In this document: positions 46,501 through 58,680 of the stretch, piece after piece
How positions within the stretch are numbered: position 1 is the first letter of the stretch
Layout: each line of letters opens with the position of its first letter
Assembly: GCA_033063855.1 (NCBI GenBank)
Contig: CP093829.1
Span: forward strand, 12,493,537 to 12,557,536
Origin: Smittia aterrima
Lineage: Eukaryota > Arthropoda > Insecta > Diptera > Chironomidae
DNA length: 64,000 nucleotides
Reading direction: 5' to 3'
The notes under the pieces: model-generated
The model's database searches: none
What the model saw: the letters and a program-made list of their open reading frames with translations, nothing else
What the model was told of the DNA's origin: nothing
Position numbers and translations under genes: made by a program

Positions 46501-49500
46501 GAAATTATGATTCCAGCGATGAAAGAAGTTATCGACACTTCGACTCGTCTCGGAGTTGAATCGATTATCATGGGAATGCCACATCGTGGACGTTTGAATG
46601 TTCTCGCTAACGTTTGCCGTAAGCCACTTCATCAAATCTTTACACAGTTCGCTGGTTTAGAAGCTGCTGATGACGTAAGTTGAAATGTTTTGAATATTCA
46701 ACTTCAAATTTATGAAATGTTTTAGGGTTCCGGTGATGTCAAATACCATTTGGGAACCTATATTGAACGTTTGAACCGTGTCACCAACAAGAACATTCGT
46801 TTGGCTGTCGTTGCTAACCCATCTCATCTTGAAGCTTGCGATCCAGTTGTTCAAGGAAAGACTCGTGCTGAACAGTTCTACCGCGGAGATGGAGAAGGCA
46901 AAAAGGTCATGTCGATCATGTTGCACGGTGATGCTGCTTTCTGCGGACAAGGTGTTGTTTTCGAAACAATGCATTTGTCTGACTTGCCTGACTACACAAC
47001 TCACGGAACAATTCACATCATTGTCAACAACCAAATTGGATTCACAACTGATCCTCGTCACTCTCGCTCTTCACCTTACTGCACTGACGTTGCTCGTGTC
47101 GTCAATGCTCCAATTTTCCACGTTAACTCCGATGATCCTGAATCAGTAATGCACGTTTGCCGCGTTGCTGCTGAATGGAGAGCTACTTTCCACAAAGATG
47201 TTATCATTGATATCGTAAGCTATCGTCGTAACGGTCACAATGAAATTGATGAACCTATGTTCACACAACCACTTATGTACAAGTGCGTCAAGAAGACCAA
47301 ACCAGTTCTCGACATCTACTCCGATCAGCTCATTGCTGAAGGTGTTGTTACCGCTGAGGAAGTCAAGTCTGTTCGCGACAAGTATGAAAAAATCTGTGAA
47401 GACGCAATGGAACAAGCAAAGACCGAAACTCACATCAAGTACAAGGATTGGCTCGATTCGCCATGGTCAGGTTTCTTCGAAGGCAAAGATCCATTGAAGG
47501 TTTCACCAACTGGAATCATCGAGGAGACTTTGATTCATATTGGAAACAGATTTTCCCAACCACCACCAAACGCCGCAGAATTCCGTATTCATAAAGGTTT
47601 GTTGCGTGTCTTGGCAGCTCGTAAAGACATGGTTGATAACAGAACAGCTGATTGGGCTTTGGCTGAAGCTTTCGCCTTCGGATCATTGATGAAGGAAGGT
47701 ATTCACGTTAGATTGTCCGGTCAAGATGTTGAACGTGGAACGTTCTCGCATCGTCATCACGTCTTGCATCACCAGGAAGTCGATAAGGCTACTTATCGCC
47801 CATTGTGCCATTTGTATCCCGATCAAGCTCCGTATACCGTTTGTAACAGCTCATTGTCTGAATACGGTGTTCTTGGATTTGAACTTGGATACTCGATGAC
47901 TAACCCGAACGCTCTCGTCTTGTGGGAAGCTCAGTTCGGTGATTTCTTCAACACAGCTCAGTGCATTATCGATCAGTTCATTAGCTCAGGACAAGCTAAG
48001 TGGGTCCGTCAAAGTGGTTTGGTAATGTTGTTGCCACATGGTATGGAAGGAATGGGACCAGAACATTCTTCAGCTCGTTTGGAACGTTTCTTGCAAATGT
48101 CATCTGACGATCCCGACTATTTCCCTCCAGAAAGCGATGAGTTCGCAATTCGTCAACTTCATGATATCAACTGGATCGTTGCCAACTGTTCGACGCCCGC
48201 GAACTACTTCCACATCCTTCGTCGTCAAATCGCTATGCCATTCAGAAAGCCTTTGGTTATAATGACACCAAAGAGCTTGTTGCGTCATCCGGAAGCAAGA
48301 AGTAGCTTCTCTGAAATGACAGAGAAAACAGAATTCCAACGGTGAGTTGAATGAATACATGTATGTGATGAACTTCGAAAATTTATTTTCAATCGATTTT
48401 TTTAGTGTCATCTCTGACTCAGGAAAAGCCTCTGAGAATCCAAGCGGCGTTAAACGCGTTATCTTCTGCTCTGGACGCGTCTACTACGATCTTATCAAGG
48501 CTCGTCGCGAAAAAGGACTTGAAGCTGAGATTGCCATCTCAACTCTTGAGCAAGTAAGTTGTTGATAAATTCTCAGAAATTCCATTATTTAAACAATTTT
48601 CCTCTTCACAGATCTCACCGTTCCCATACGACCTCATCAAGGCTGAATGTGCCAAGTACCCCAATGCTGAGATCGTCTGGGCTCAAGAAGAACACAAGAA
48701 CCAAGGTGCATGGACCTATATTCATCCACGCTTCGAGACGAGTTTGAACAAGGATCGTGATGTCAAGTAAGCATTTTCCCAATTTTCTTTCGGTGGATTT
48801 TTTATTTCCGTAGTTTGCTGGTGTTGATCAACGCTCCACTTAGGTCAATCCTGATATTTTTTTACACAGAATTCTGATAAAAGTTTCGTATTCAAAATTG
48901 GAATTGGCATGCAATTGGTGATTGAAATTATTTCTGGAGTCACACTCAAATTAATTTTTTATCAGAATTTATTTGGAATGCACGAAAGGTTTTACCGTTT
49001 TTCCCTTGAAGACTCTTTATAAGTTGTGATCATCTCCTTAAATGTTTGCCTTATCTTTTTGACTCGACACACACGATCTTCAGTTAAACTTAATCATTGT
49101 TTAGCTTTTGTAAAGTAGAGAAGCTCGCGAAATTTTTTGTTCTTTCAAATTTCTCGCGCGGCGATGAACCAAGAAATATTCCGAGGCAAACAAAAACCAC
49201 TTTACCGTTGCAGCAAATCTCCGAAAGCGGACCCAATCATCAACACGACCATCGAGCAGGATTCGCAAACTGGTCGAAAGCGAAGCGAGCTGGTGCACAA
49301 GGAGGAAAAGTCCTTTTGGCGCAGCTGGTTTGGCTTTGGATCGTCATTCGATTATGATTCCGACTCAGATGATGAAAAGCGAAAGAGAAATGATTTCAAA
49401 TTTAAAACAAATAATTCTAATAGATCCGATCATGGACGGCTCGATGGGCCACGCAAGTCCAGTGCCGAACGTCAAACGAACTTCAACGCTCCGACAGAGG

Positions 49501-50282
49501 AGGAGAAGGCGGCAGCCAAATTACAGAAAAAATCACGTTCATCCTCCGTTCGCGAAGTTAGGTGAGGGTTGACGTCGCGTCGACGTGAGCTGCTCTCTCT
49601 CTTTCTCTGGAAATTATTTAAACAACACATTACACAACACACAGACCACAGATTGATAGAGACAAGCTGAAAGACTTGATTTTTCTTTTCAAAAATGTGT
49701 TTCGCTTTCCTTATCGTTGACGTCAGCTTTTCCATTTCATTTGGGGAAACTGGTGTCATGTGATTGGCTATCGATTATTTGTTTACTTGTTTTTGTCTTT
49801 CGTTTGCACAACACTTGAGTCAACTGACTTACGAACTAATGCTAATTGGCTAAGTTGATTGTTGATGTCAAAATTTGCTTTATTGAACTGTTAAGTCAAC
49901 TCAGACACATTGCAATGACAGGAGAAAGGGCGATGAATCGATGTACATCATCTAGAGAACTATCCTAGTTTCCCATCGTTTCGTTTGCATGTTGACTCTT
50001 TAATCATCATCTTACCTCCCATTGATTTTTTTATTTGGTCTGTTTTTGTTTACGATTATTGTTTATCATTAGTTTCTTTATTTTATTTAACATTTTATGA
50101 TTTTTTCTCACATTTTTTTTAAGATTGCATAATTTTTATTGCGCAAACGATAACTGACGAATATTTTCTTTCTTACCATTAGCTACGTTGGTCGCGTGAC
50201 AGCCGCTTCAACAGCTACTGGCTCGAAAGCCCAACACATCAAGGAGCTCAATGCTCTTTTGAGCGATGCCACAAATATTTAA
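43506..50282 (+). CDS. OGDH: 2-oxoglutarate dehydrogenase E1 (OGDH) with alternative exons
   Basis: Thiamine-diphosphate-dependent E1 subunit of the mitochondrial 2-oxoglutarate dehydrogenase complex, converting 2-oxoglutarate to succinyl-CoA in the TCA cycle. Exons: 43506-43595, 43772-43912, 43975-44187, either 44631-44754 or 45212-45314, 46127-46382, 46440-46674, 46726-48341, 48406-48553, 48612-48766, optional 49121-49561, 50183-50282. Without the optional exon and with the first alternative, the frame closes at 1025 aa. Key blocks: MHRARTAFNLL presequence, FLNGSSTAYVEEMYNAWLRDP, FIGGKEKFLPLREIL, MGMPHRGRLNVLAN, HGDAAFCGQG, SYRRNGHNEIDEPMFTQP, GQDVERGTFSHRHHVLH, LLPHGMEGMGPEHSSAR and ASTATGSKAQHIKELNALL. 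DMDRMF in exon 46127 is a second acidic motif. In Drosophila the orthologue is Nc73EF. Confidence 0.96.
44631..44754 (+). other. OGDH mutually exclusive exon, form a
   Basis: Encodes SRGHLMAALDPLGILNSDTQ...NYMQFG. Enters in phase 0 and leaves in phase 1, the same as form b. It lacks the ADLD motif. Confidence 0.85.
45212..45314 (+). other. OGDH mutually exclusive exon, form b (ADLD motif)
   Basis: Encodes IRGHHIAKLDPLGINSADLDDKTPPELLYTHYRFG. Same phases as form a and paralogous to it (RGH..A.LDPLGI). ADLD matches the acidic motif implicated in calcium activation of vertebrate OGDH. Confidence 0.85.
49121..49561 (+). other. Proposed OGDH cassette exon encoding a charged insert
   Basis: Open for 147 codons. 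The donor AG|GTGAGG at 49561 is in the right phase to join the last exon (SYVGRVTAAS...). The acceptor at 49119-49120 also fits, so inclusion keeps frame. It encodes a disordered, charged insert (FDYDSDSDDEKRKRN, APTEEEKAAAKLQ). The acceptor is weak, and an upstream AG would give a different, truncated end. Confidence 0.5.
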
Positions 50283-51480
50283 ATTATCTCATCTCTCCTC
50301 TTTTATCATCATTTACACGACACCTTGACCAGCAGATGAAAGATAAGCTGATTTTTTTTGCGGACAAACTGAAACCACAACATTTCCGTGACGTATCAGC
50401 ATCGAAATTTCTTTTTGAACGATTTTCCTCTCCTGAAATCAAAGAACTATTAATTTAATTATTTATTTTATTCGTTAAGTTAAGGCCCTTAATTAGGAGT
50501 TTAACAGAACGCTTCTCCTATGAAAAGTTTTCCGTATCGACTGCGGCAGCAGAAAAAAGCGAGAAAAGATTTTTGTTTAAATAGGAATGAGAAGAAGAAC
50601 AGAATAAAGTGTTAAATAAGAAAGAATCTTTAATGTTGTCGTGAGGCAAAGTTTTTGTTTGCGAATGTTGAAATATTTTGTTTATTGATGACAGGAATCA
50701 TCAGAAATCATTTGTTTCTAGTGGAATTTAGTCTGAATTACTAGGCGAAAAATTTGTTGAACCGGAAAAAACTATATAAATAGTTAGCTTAGGTGCTAAA
50801 TAGAATTTGAGGTAACACGAAGTGGGAGCTTATTAATTTAAAGAAAGTTCATTGATTGCTCCCTAGTAAATTTTTTAACAAACTAACACAAATTTTTTCT
50901 TCAAATCTAATAAAACCGCAAAAGTTGAATTTTGTTACCAACAAGAAAACTAACTTTTAGCATAAATTTTTCACTTAACTTGTTTTGTACATTAGAACTC
51001 GCGAAAAACGATGATAGTTCCTCAAACGTCATCGTTACACAAATCATGCGAAACCTTTGACCTTAAAAACAAAACTTAATCAAACTAAAATGTAAGATAC
51101 ATTTGCACGTCACCGTTTACACGCGTTTGAGTACTTTTGATGTCAAATTGTGAGTCATTCTAACTTTTGCTCGTCAATCGGAAGAAAAAACAACTTTGCA
51201 CTGAATTTTGCTGTAATATTTTATTTTGAATGAGAAATAAAAAGAAAAACATTGGAGCAAAAAGTTATCTAACGTTTGATCTTCAACTTTCAGTCTTGTC
51301 TCGCGACCATCGTCGGCATCAACAGCAACAGGAAACAAGTTCACGCACATCAAAGAAGAACAAAAGTTACTCAATGATTCAATGAGCTTTTTGCAAAAGA
51401 CGAATTGTTGGTCAAAGTGCTTCAAATGATTGTTAAATTAAAAGTTTCGAAAATTTTCTTTAAAATTTTATTAATTCTCA
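50283..51480. other. 3' flank of OGDH
   Basis: Convergent with the odorant-binding protein gene. Likely 3' UTRs; no other gene is seen. Confidence 0.5.
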
Positions 51481-52964
51481 TTAGCTACAATATTCGGTGA
51501 CAGAGTCTGAGACACAGTCAAAAACATCAAATGCAACTTCACAAGTTTCCCCTTTGAGTGGCACCTTGCCTTTATGGATATTATGCTTTTTCGCAGCACC
51601 CTTAAGACATTTGTCGACAGCTCGCAAGACGTGCATAAAAAGCTTTTGTTCAGAAGTTCCATCCGTGTAAAGATCCACTACTCCATCGAGCGTAGGGTAG
51701 CCATTCGTGTTGACTGCATTGTTCTTCCTAAAAACACATTGCATGAGACAACCAGCCATCCAACGATCTTCATGGGAAATCACTGCCGGGTGATAATCTT
51801 CGACCTTTTCCTCTTCTTTCTTTGATTTCCAGAAGTTTCCAAATAAACTTCTCTTTGAAATTCTTCGATGATATAACAAATCGGAAGTGTCTTCATTTCC
51901 TTTCAAACTTTCTTCTAAAGTTCCACTTCGAATCTTCTCGAGAATAGTTGCGATGTGCTTGTCGTTGCTCCCTGCTGGTTTACTATCTGCGAGAATTTGC
52001 TTTAAACTTTCGTGCGCTTCGACGACTTTTATTTGCTTCATTGTAGTTGGTGCTGGAGTGTCTTCTTCTACTTCAGGTTGAGCATATTGCTGTGAATCGG
52101 CTGCTACGATTTGATGAAATTCAGTCGATGGGAGATGTTGGTATTGAGAATGTGGTAAGTGCGATAATTGATACTGATGATGTACTGGAGGATTATAGTG
52201 AGCTTCATGGGGATGAGGATGAGAATTAGGGAACTGACTTATAGATGGATTCGTATCATAGGCGTGATTATGATGCAACTCAATGTTTGATGATGCTTGA
52301 TGATAAAAATGGGGAAAATTCGTATGTGAGGGATCCGAATGATGAACGTGAGGAGACTGATGAAGAAAAAGTTGAGCGTTGTGATGGTTCTCGCCATGAT
52401 GGTGACGTGGATCGTGATGAACGTAGTGTGAAGGAAAATTTTCTGAGTGATGATATCCAGAATTTACTTGCGTTCCAAACGAATGATCTTCAAAGTCCTT
52501 CAACATGTGCTGATGATTTGATTTGTCAAATGGATTTTCATGGAAAGCTGATCAAGAAGAATTAATCAAGAGTTTTATAAAGCTCAAAGTGATGCTCACC
52601 AGCGAAAAGAAGATCGTCAATTAAGTTCATTTTCACTTCATTTTGACAAGACTTTATAACGTTTTCAACTTTCATGGGGAATGTCGGAACAGCAAAGCAT
52701 TTCGTTTTCTATGAAGAGATGAGAAGAAGAAGATGAAAACAACTTTTTCTTGTGCAACGATGTTGATGTGATGTAATAAGTAAAGAAGATAAGACAAACG
52801 ACCGACAAGAGACTTTAGCGTCTAACGATTCATATTGCATTTTAGCCAAGTTCACGAAAAAACAAGAAATTTCACTTGAAACATGAATTCAACATTCTTA
52901 CTTTTCCATATCCGTGAACGAATATCTGTGAAATCACTATTGTAATCACTAATAATCTGATCAT
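51481..52964 (-). CDS. Odorant-binding protein with a long His-rich insert (Obp59a-like)
   Basis: Secreted PBP/GOBP-family protein. Exons (minus): 52964-52902, 52708-52600, 52547-51481; phases agree and give 412 aa. The signal peptide is MIRLLVITIVISQIFVHGYG. Eight cysteines are seen. The classical spacing is kept in the C-terminal part: C2-x3-C3 (GCLMQC) and C5-x8-C6 (CEVAFDVFDC). The first Cys region (KTKCFAVP...IKSCQNEV) is separated from C2 by about 260 residues. Residues about 60-190 are very rich in His, Ser and Pro, and a basic stretch HRRISKRSLFG precedes the C-terminal domain and may be a processing site. A long insert between C1 and C2 is typical of the Obp59a group linked to humidity sensing in Drosophila. 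The group assignment is by pattern only. Confidence 0.75.
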
Positions 52965-54186
52965 CTTCGTATTCGCGCTTTTCCGTAAACTTTTCAGACT
53001 TTTAATTTCTCTATTCACAGCACAAGCAAGCAACTAAATAAAATTCAGTCCGCTAGATGCAATTGCATTTATAGACGTTTATTTTCTCTTTTGATAAAGA
53101 TGGTACGAGGCCGTTGGCGGGAGGCAATTTTCGCAGCAAAAACTATGCGTTTCATAGTCGCCAAACGAGTTTTTTTGGCTCGTGCTTAGGTTCACGTTTT
53201 TTCAACGACAAACGATCAAAATTTAATTTGAACTTACGATTATCTCTAAAGACTTCCTGAAGATGATTGAGGCATTACTTAAAACACGATTTGCGCATCG
53301 TTCCTTAGAGTGAGTTGTCAAGCGTTGTCGCGTTTACTGTCGTCTTCCCGTCAAGATGGCTTCGTTATGATTCTTTGGTCTTTCGCAACATTAAATCTTC
53401 AAAGATTCTGACGATGACCTCTCAGATATTCTCTTCAATTCATCGCTCGCTCGTCCATCATCTCATTTTCCGACAATTGAAATTATGATGCTCGATGAAT
53501 GGAAAAATGCCTTAATTAAAATAAAACAGCTCGGGCAATTGAAGATTGTATCGTCGCCTCTTTGTTTCGCGTCGTGTCATGTCCATCGAATCGGAAAAAC
53601 GCGCAAACTGACCTTCGACAACGTCAATCTCTTAGTGAACATAAGATGTAAATGAAAAGTGTAACAACGCATTGAAAGGCGCAACAATGAGCACCTTTTC
53701 TGACAGCGACTTGCACAAGCTCCTGAGCAGAAATCGCTATTCTCTCGCGAGACGAATTTTGAGTGGATCATTCTTTATAAAAGATAAGAATAGTTTGAAT
53801 ACTTACTTGTTTAAGGTCTTATTTTTATCGATCTACATTTCAATTGATTTCACTTTTAGTCAAATAACTTTTAGCTTTGGATATGGTAGAAAAGCCCTAT
53901 AAATTAATTAACGAGACCTTTAATTGCTCACCTGAGATCTGAGTAAGATTCGCGCGTGAGGGGAAAATTGTTGAGAGCGGCGTACAAGGCGTTGAGGTTG
54001 GAAGTTATAAAAACAATGGATCATAACCAGATCTGATTCAGTCATTAAGCGGGCGTTGCGCGGAGTGTGAAAAGTTAAAAAGATCTCAAAGTGCCTCGAA
54101 TTAAATTTGATGATTCGTGAAATTTTTATAAATAGTAAAAAAGAAGAAAAATTGAAAATTAGCAAAAATAATATTTGAAGTGAAAA
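52965..54186. other. Divergent intergenic region
   Basis: Between the odorant-binding protein (-) and the cuticular protein (+) starts. Presumably both promoters. No gene or repeat is recognised. Confidence 0.5.
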
Positions 54187-56477
54187 ATGGTGAAGTTGGT
54201 AATACTTTTAATTATCATAGTTCAAGTGACTTTGGTTATTACCGAAGATCCTAATGCCAATCAAATAAATGACGTTAATCCTGATGGATCGTTTAAATTT
54301 GCGTAAGTTTGATTGATCAAAACAGAAATCAAAGCGAAAAAAAGGGTCAAAACCATGAGAGTTTTCTGAAATGCACAGAGACTGAGTGAGATGAACGAGG
54401 TGTCTGAGCAATTATGACGATCTTTATGATTCGGAATTCATTAGCTATGACCATGACGGCTCATTATATTCAGATGACGGCGGTTGTCTTGTTATTAAGC
54501 AACATAATTCATGTATTTAACTAAAGATCCGTTGCGAATAAATTTATGAGTTGATTAGCGCTGAAGTTCCCTCGTTCATTCATAAAAGTTGGAAGTGCTT
54601 TGAATGTTCATTCACTCGTCGTGAGACTTTCTGATTAATTATGAATCGCGATTGAATATTCCTCGTTCAATTCACAATCTCGACAGATATCAGAACAAAG
54701 ATCGAGGCGGACACTATCATCAGGCTTCGGGAAACCCTGTAATAAAAGTTCGCGGACGTTACGGATCTCGAAGCCCGGCTACTGGAAAAGTAGACGAAAC
54801 AGTTTACACAGCTGGACCAAGAGGGTAATTTTCTTTTCAACCTCGTATAGTTTCACGGTTGGCAGTTCGTGGAACTATCTCAGTTGATGAACAATGTTGA
54901 CTTTTATTAATTACAATTCGTTCTCGTGCTTAGCTTTCGAGCTCGCGGACCAAACATCCATCGAAAGCAAAATCTTTCGCAAGTTCCTCGAAGCGCAGTT
55001 GGTTCACCAACTGACCCACTCGCTGATCCTTATGATGATCCAAGTTATAGCTTTGGTTTTAAAACGAGAGAGCATTCAAGAAAAGAAGAAGCCGACAGCA
55101 GTGGCCGTGTTCAAGGTCAATTCATTTATGTTGATGACGTTGGAGAGAAACACGGTGTGAAGTACAAAGCTGGAGCGAACAGCGGATTTGAAGTTGAAAA
55201 TGGTGTTCCTGACTCTCCAAACAGTATTCGCTATAATTCACCTTTATACAAATCGGAGCCGACTGCTCGAGGACGAATCACATTTGAACGCGGTCCCGAT
55301 AGACAATACAAGTAATATTAAAGTTTAAATAAAAAATCTTTACATTAAAATCTTTTCTTTAAGATTTTTAACGTCAAGCCCTGACCAACGAAGAGCGGAA
55401 ACAACTGGACCGGATGGAATCACTCGTGGCTCTTACTCATATCTTGATGACAAAGGCGTTCAACGAACCGTTCAGTACATCGCAGGTGCTGGCATCGGTT
55501 ATAAAGTAATTCAGTCAACAGTTGGCCCCGGCACTCACATAGCTGCAAATGTCGACGTTCCTGAACATTCAATTAAAACTGCTTCGAATGAAATTGCTTT
55601 CGTAAACAATAAAAATGATGATGGCGATGGGCACGATTATCTCACTGGGCCATCGGGACCAACAGGGCCAGGTTATATTGCAAGCACTCAGCCAACCTAC
55701 ACAGAACCGACTCCATCGACTTATCATCCAAGCAACCCTTTCTCATCAGATGGGAGCTACCAATCGTCTCACAATCCTTATCCAACGTCAGGTAGCGGAT
55801 ACACTCCTTCACCAAGTCCAGCCAATACTTACCTCCCTTCACCTTCGCCTTATCCTTCTTCTCCAAGCTCTTATTCTTCTTCTCCAAGCCCTTATCCAAC
55901 TTCTCCCACTTTTTACCCCACAACTCCAAGACCGTTTTCTCACAATAGCCAAGAGCAACTTTACGTGACTACTACGAGCTCTGTTGATCACCCTTCTTCC
56001 ACTCATTCACCGTACCCAAGTGGACCATCTCCACTATCTCCTTCTGGGCCTTCAGGATCAGATGAAAACGATTTAATTTTTGGATTGTTACCTCCCAAAG
56101 AAGGAGAATTCTATCATGGGCAGTCACAATCGCCTCCAGTTGTTCACATCACCCCATCGGCGCCTTCGAATTATTATCCGCGACCAACTTATTTGCCAAC
56201 TGCTGAAGCACATTCGCCTCAACCTTTTTCACGTCCAACGCCACCAGGAATTTATAATCAGAGACCAGAACCACAGCCTCATCATCCTTATCCTCCAGTC
56301 GATGCCGTAATAAGAAATACAAGCAATGGCTGGTTCTACGGCGTTCCACCTGGGTCAGCTCTTCGAGCTCACATTCAAAACATCGATCTAATTCCAACTC
56401 ATGATCGAGCTCTGTCTCCATCAGAAGCTTTAAGACTAGACGAAGAACGCGATGCTCGATATCATCAAAGAGTATAA
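54187..56477 (+). CDS. Cuticular protein with three R&R chitin-binding domains (Cpr73D-like)
   Basis: Secreted structural protein of the cuticle. Exons: 54187-54302, 54687-54824, 54934-55311, 55364-56477; phases agree and give 581 aa. Signal peptide MVKLVILLIIIVQVTLVITE. Three units of the chitin_bind_4 (Rebers-Riddiford) type: a degenerate one from DGSFKFAYQNKDRGGHYHQA to TVYTAGPRGFRARGPNI; one at YSFGFKTREHSRKEEADSSG...GEKHGVKYKAGANSGF; one at RRAETTGPDGITRGSYSYLD...VQRTVQYIAGAGIGY. After these, about 300 residues are low-complexity and rich in Pro, Ser and Tyr (SPSPYPSSPSSYSSSPSPYP). The final NGWFYGVPPGSALRAHIQNIDL block is more complex. Drosophila Cpr73D has several R&R units and maps near the OGDH gene Nc73EF; this makes conserved synteny plausible but untested. 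Confidence 0.88.
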
Positions 56478-57255
56478 TCAACAATAGATTCCAATTAGCC
56501 CAAAAACTTATCTCAGATCATTTTGTGCTTGTAAATAAATTGAAATTTTATTTAATAAAACAATTCACAGACAATCAATTAAACTTAAATTTCCCATGTC
56601 GCTCTTAAAACTATCGCAACAGCTAGGCATACTTTCCTCGGTCGCATCATCCACGTAGCGTGACGATGCGATGACAATCTTGCACAATGAGATTCGGTTT
56701 GTTTAGTCGACCTTGCTTCTTTGAACATTTCCACGAACTTGCTTTTGTTTTCGGATCTTAAATTCATGCGTCGGCGAGCAGAATGAATAAATCAAAAATT
56801 GACTGTTCATCTACTTTGATATTTTGGCTTGTAGGGAGCTCGGGGAAAAAAAGATTGAGATGGGACATCCCTTTGTTTTGAATGACGCTCTCAATGTACC
56901 AAACAATGAAATCAACTGATTTTATTGGCACGTTATTGATGAGTGGCGCAAGTCTCATAATATTGTTGAGCATTTTGCAAAAGGCTTCTTCATAAATTCT
57001 TTAATTGAAGTTTCGACCAAAATCGGAAGCAAAATAAAGAAAATTTACAATTCTACCTCGAATCAAATAAAACGATTTACTGAAATTTTAATTCAAAATA
57101 GCGCTTACTGGAGACTGTTGACAAAAAAACTCAGTTCTTGGCTTGTATTTCAACGTTGAAGCAATTTCAAAATTATTTACAAGAGCTTTAGTCTCGAGCT
57201 TTTAGACTCAAGCTTTTTGATCATTTAAAAATAATTTTTTACTTAAAAACTTTTA
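56478..57255. other. Convergent intergenic region
   Basis: Short minus-strand frames at 56585-56767 and 56764-56973 show no recognisable domain. Nothing supported beyond UTRs. Confidence 0.4.
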
Positions 57256-58477
57256 TTAGCATGGAAACATTGCATAGCTTGCAATTCCACATGTGTTATT
57301 CCCCCGTCTAAACTTGCCATAACCATCGATTCCCCATGATTTTCCCCAGGAATTACGAATCCACCAAAAGTCACCTAGCACACGATCGCTTCCATAGCCC
57401 ACAATCACGATCGCATGATTCCTTTCGTCTTGTGGACAATTTTCTTCAAAGAAAATGCCACTTTCATAACTGGTGAAATCGTCGGTCGCCCAAATAGCTA
57501 CAGCAACTGGACCATGGTGTGCTACAAGCCATTTCATTGACTCATCATCTGCTTCCATATCAACTGAAACTTTAATAATTAAAACTTACTTTATCAAGTT
57601 TTAAATAATACGAACGTTCACAGTTATTATCGATTTTTGTAACTCGAGGAATTCGATCGTTCAGGCATTCACTGTTATAGGCTAAAAATTCATATTTTTC
57701 TTCCGATCCCAAACCTTTGCTCATGACGTAATCAAGCGCATAAGCCGGCCAGCCTAAGAACAACAAGAATAGTTGTGAGTTCAAGTTTTTTAATATAAAA
57801 TTACGAACCCCCATCACAACTCATGTCGTTATCATTGCAATCAATCATTTCCTGCTCTGATAATTGAACCGAAATATTTTTTTCCATTTTGATTTTATAC
57901 TCAAGCACAGCTGTTGTTGAAAAAGACCAACAAGCACCACAATCCGATTGTTCTTTAATCGCTGTCATGTTCAATCTAAAAAATGTTTTTAGTTGAGGAA
58001 AAACTTGAAAATTACTTCCACCTGTAGTCTACTGCGTTAGGCAATGGAGTGTCGTCTCGTTTAATTCGTTTCAGTTTTTGTAAGCTTCTTTTTGACTTCG
58101 TTGTCTTGTATGGATCCTTCAATCCCATTCGCTTCAATTTCTTCTCGTCGTAAGACAAGTCCGAATGACTACTTGTTCCACGTTTAAAAGTCACGTTCTT
58201 TCTACGGTTGTGAGCTTCAATACTCTTCTCATTTTTAATAAAATTCTTTTCTGCTTTCGCCTCTTCGTCTTTACTCGAATAACTTTTTCGATTCGATTTC
58301 TGAAATTGATGAAGTTCATGTTCTGGAAAAATTGCCGAGATCAACTATTTAACTCACTTTCCATCGCGAAAAATTTGTCCGAGAGTTATCGCTTGGCTTT
58401 GTTTGACCAGCCGATATTTCCTCCTTAAGTGCTTCTGTAACAACCAAAGCAGCTAAAGCAAAAATAATGAACTTCAT
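57256..58477 (-). CDS. Papain-family (C1A) cysteine protease, cathepsin-like
   Basis: Secreted or lysosomal endopeptidase with an I29 propeptide. Best model (minus): 58477-58408, 58322-58016, 57975-57809, 57753-57616, 57563-57256; frame closes at 329 aa. Signal peptide MKFIIFALAALVVTEA. Propeptide: FQKSNRKSYSSKDEEAKAEKNFIKN and IEAHNRRKNV, then a basic linker KRSLQKLKRIKRDD. Catalytic Cys in SDCGACWSFS, His in RNHAIVIVGYG, Asn in WWIRNSWGKSWG; DMSCDGGWPAYAL matches the family's CxGG block. Two junctions are uncertain. Perfect-looking donors (GTGAGT at 58357, GTAAGT at 57589) would leave introns of only about 35 and 26 bp and break frame, so I used weaker upstream donors. A decaying locus is possible. 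Confidence 0.78.
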
Positions 58478-58680
58478 TCTGAGCAAAACAAATGATTTGT
58501 GAACGAATGTTTAAAGAGAATTTCAATTGAAAACTCGATATCGTCCAACGGAAACAAAGAAACGAACAACTTGCAAGTGAAATATTTATGTTTTTGATAG
58601 TTTTTCTAATCTACATTTAAATATGTTAAGCTTAGTTGTTTGGTGGTTTTAGAGTCGTCGTGTATCACTCGATCGACTGT

